42,013 nt of DNA from Desulfurobacteriaceae bacterium (GTDB taxonomy: Bacteria > Aquificota > Aquificia > Desulfurobacteriales > Desulfurobacteriaceae). Location: the NCBI GenBank assembly GCA_027063785.1, contig JAMORC010000017.1, positions 1 through 42,013 on the forward strand, given 5' to 3'. The notes below the pieces were generated by a model that saw only the letters and a program-made list of their open reading frames with translations, did not search any database and had not been told where the DNA came from. This document shows positions 40,767 through 42,013 of this stretch, in pieces (the stretch's first letter is position 1; every line of letters starts with the position of its first letter). Both the position numbers and the translations under genes were made by a program.

Positions 40767-41591
40767 ATGGCAGAGGTCAAAACAATTGAACAGGTGAGAA
40801 TCAAAGTTGCAGAGGAACTACAGGAACAGTGGCTTGACCTGACGAAAATTAAAGGATGGCTGAAAGGACATAGAGGAATCCCGGAGAAAGCACAGGAGCA
40901 TCTCGCACAACAGATAAGAGCTCTTTTCGCTGAGTTTGGTCTCCGTCCAGATTTGGGACACATAATCGTAATGGGTGATAGACCCTACGTAACGAAAGAG
41001 GGACTTATTTACTATGCCCAAAAAAGCGGACAGTTAGCCGGGATAGAAGTAGAGATTGTAGAAAGAACGCAAGATTTTTGCCTAATAAAAGCAACAGTGA
41101 GAACCAAGGATGGTGGAAAATATGAAGCATACGGCGATGCAGATAAAAACAACACCAATCGCATGGTAACTCCTCACTTAATCAGAATGGCAGAAACCCG
41201 TGCAGTAAACAGAGCATTGAGAGTTGCTTTTCCTATCGGTTTAACTTCCTATGAAGAACTTGCTGAGCAGGATATCCTTTACGACCCTGAAACTGGAGAA
41301 GTAATTGAAGAAATCAGGAAAAGCAACAACGGAAACGGACATGCAAGCGATAGACAGGTCAATGCTATAAAAACCATAGCAGAAAAACGCAAGTTGACAG
41401 AAGAGCAATTAAAAGAACTCCTCAAAAACCTTGTCAATAAAGAAAATCTGGAGGAGTTAAGTAAAGAAGAGGCTTCAACGGTAATCTCAGGATTAAACAA
41501 ATTGGCTTCCAAGCAACTACTTATAGAGATCCAAAACCTTCTCAAAGAGTTGGGAATAAAGAACGGAGAAAGAAGCTCTACCATGAAGTAA
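40767..41591 (+). CDS. Phage annealing-protein-like gene, apparently frameshifted near the end
   Basis: 274 residues as it stands, from the ATG at 40767; GGAGG at 40757-40761 supports this start over an ATG at 40755. The core has MVTPHLIRMAETRAVNRALR (about 132-151), like the helix common to Rad52/ERF-type phage single-strand annealing proteins. The C-terminal part (ASDRQVNAIKTIAEKRKLTE, then LEELSKEEASTVISGL) resembles the tail domain of phage recombination proteins. Assignment is tentative. At about 41569-41575 the frame ends in RSSTMK and a stop, while the -1 frame continues coherently to 41749 with an acidic DIEF tail. One extra A would join them. Confidence 0.7.
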   Translation: MAEVKTIEQVRIKVAEELQEQWLDLTKIKGWLKGHRGIPEKAQEHLAQQIRALFAEFGLRPDLGHIIVMGDRPYVTKEGLIYYAQKSGQLAGIEVEIVERTQDFCLIKATVRTKDGGKYEAYGDADKNNTNRMVTPHLIRMAETRAVNRALRVAFPIGLTSYEELAEQDILYDPETGEVIEEIRKSNNGNGHASDRQVNAIKTIAEKRKLTEEQLKELLKNLVNKENLEELSKEEASTVISGLNKLASKQLLIEIQNLLKELGIKNGERSSTMK

Positions 41592-41749
41592 TTGGTAAAA
41601 GCACTTTTAAGCTCTTCACTATGGAAGAAGCAAAGAAATTTCTTGCCTATCTGGAGGAGATTAAAAAGCAAGGTAAACCAGAGGATAAGGATGCTGGAGA
41701 AGAAAAGAAAAAACTGTTTGAAGAAAGTAAAGAAGACATTGAGTTTTAA
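41575..41749 (+). pseudogene. Out-of-frame continuation of the annealing-protein-like gene
   Basis: Read in the -1 frame relative to the gene at 40767, this stretch encodes KLYHEVIGKSTFKLFTMEEA, then KKFLAYLEEIKKQ and a charged tail ending SKEDIEF before TAA at 41747-41749. The segment repeats the LT/SxEEA...L pattern of the preceding domain, and the acidic, aromatic C-terminus is like those of phage SSB and annealing proteins. An independent start (ATG 41621) has no ribosome site, so a frameshift is more likely than a separate gene. Confidence 0.6.
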
Positions 41750-41750
41750 T

Positions 41751-41769
41751 GAGGGGCTTTTAGCCCCTC
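41751..41769 (+). terminator. Hairpin terminator after the annealing-protein-like gene
   Basis: GAGGGGC (41751-41757) pairs with GCCCCTC (41763-41769) around TTTTA. It lies one base after the stop of the frameshifted continuation, which supports 41749 as the original gene end. No U-tract follows. Confidence 0.6.
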
Positions 41770-41804
41770 CCGACGATGGAAAACCAAACCGTGGAGGCGC
41801 TTCC

Positions 41805-41855
41805 ATGGAGGTGCGGAAACGCCTTGGCGGCTTGTTTACTAATTTAGGCAAATAA
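41805..41855 (+). CDS. Very short ORF next to the IS end (possible leader or truncated gene)
   Basis: MEVRKRLGGLFTNLGK, 16 residues. GGAGG (41793-41797) is 7 bases before the ATG, a good spacing. The stop comes 8 bases before the likely IS end at 41863. An imperfect stem (41796-41804 with 41815-41823) would place the ATG in its loop. It may be a leader peptide, the broken start of a phage gene, or chance. Confidence 0.25.
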   Translation: MEVRKRLGGLFTNLGK

Positions 41856-42013
41856 ATCGTATTGTCAAGGAAGTGTTAGAGTTCACTACATGGTGGACAC
41901 CTTGACGACCTCTAATATATTCCTCAAACTTCTCAGCAGGAGTTTTATACTTCAACGACTGATGAGGCCTAAGGAAGTTGTAAATCTTTAAGTACTCAAA
42001 AAGTTTCTCGTTC
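41839..42013 (-). CDS. IS481/IS3-type transposase, C-terminal part (partial)
   Basis: Minus-strand frame open from the window edge to TAG at 41841-41839, 57 residues visible. It begins NEKLFEYLKIYNFLRPHQSL and continues KYKTPAEKFEEYI. The RPHQSL...YKTPAE pattern is the end of the integrase (rve, DDE) domain of IS481/IS3-type transposases. The last visible residues (VHHVVNSNTSLT) reach the IS end at about 41863, after which IRFICLN and the stop come from flanking DNA. The N-terminal part and DDE residues are outside the window. Confidence 0.8.
   Translation of the reverse strand, partial: NEKLFEYLKIYNFLRPHQSLKYKTPAEKFEEYIRGRQGVHHVVNSNTSLTIRFICLN
41863..42013 (-). mobile_element. End of an IS481/IS3-like insertion sequence (partial)
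   Basis: The likely terminus is TGTCAAGG at 41863-41870, starting with TGT as in these families. A matching CCTTGAC at 41900-41906 forms a subterminal inverted pair. The element extends beyond the window edge, so the other end and target duplication cannot be seen. It interrupts or borders the phage-like region. Confidence 0.65.

Noticed and set aside
41592-41855. 87-codon plus-strand frame after the annealing-like gene
   Set aside because: No start with a ribosome site; the -1 frame over the same bases gives the coherent KLYHEVIGKSTF...EDIEF continuation instead.
1-42013. CRISPR array or large tandem repeat
   Set aside because: No regularly spaced identical repeats were seen; the only repeats are hairpins, operator pairs and the similar T-arms of the two tRNA-Leu genes.

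Overview
The window reads as a chromosome segment of a thermophilic, diderm bacterium. MinCDE, LptD/LptE and porin genes show an outer membrane. An agmatinase / aminopropyltransferase / branched-polyamine synthase operon is typical of high-temperature organisms. Proteins are rich in Lys and Glu, and AGG is a frequent arginine codon. The gene set resembles deep-branching Aquificota (perhaps Desulfurobacteriaceae). That placement is an inference from gene content, not a measured phylogeny.

Layout. 1-2.1 kb: end of the ribosomal/RNA polymerase alpha operon (rpsK tail, rpsD, rpoA, rplQ) closed by a strong terminator. 2.1-5.4 kb, minus strand: an OprB-like porin with its own promoter, and a compact minC-minD-minE operon. 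5.4-8.15 kb: speB-speE-bpsA polyamine operon with terminator. 8.2-9.9 kb, minus: phosphoribosyltransferase, cytidine deaminase and an orphan PhoB-like response regulator. 10-12 kb: a small operon (unknown protein, SpoVG, glycine-zipper lipoprotein), then a Tat-exported split-Soret-cytochrome-like protein. 12-15.9 kb, minus: uvrA, an MNT/HEPN toxin-antitoxin pair and a DsrE protein, chained by 4-base overlaps. 16-18 kb: a complete IS200/IS605-type element (tnpA, tnpB, candidate omega-RNA). 18-20.7 kb: a NIT-domain chemoreceptor with a long HAMP-like array. 20.9-25.1 kb: tRNA-Leu(GAG), an RCK potassium channel, a RusA-like nuclease, an FAD enzyme and a BASS transporter. 25-30 kb, minus: a second NTase/HI0074-like pair (partner gene broken), leuS, lptE, a small unknown gene and yedF. 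30-31.9 kb: membrane thioredoxin and beta-CASP nuclease. 31.9-35 kb, minus: two type IV pilins behind a clear sigma-54 promoter, and lptD. 35-37.4 kb: phasin-like coiled coil, UbiB-family kinase, SPOUT RNA methyltransferase. 37.4-39.5 kb, minus: metallo-beta-lactamase-fold protein and ffh. 39.57 kb: tRNA-Leu(CAG).

After that second tRNA-Leu the gene content changes. There is a CI/LexA-like repressor with two matching operators, a small unknown gene, a phage-type annealing-protein-like gene that appears frameshifted near its end, and the end of an IS481/IS3-like element running off the window. This looks like the start, or a remnant, of an integrated phage or plasmid-like element.

Most of the window is compact housekeeping DNA with overlapping genes. 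I did not find a clearly new multi-gene system. The most informative signals are: the sigma-54 pilA promoter with upstream activator sites and a palindrome over the start point; the two geometrically identical phage operators; the frameshifted phage gene; the TnpB with a displaced catalytic glutamate and no zinc finger; and the uvrA-coupled HEPN/MNT pair.
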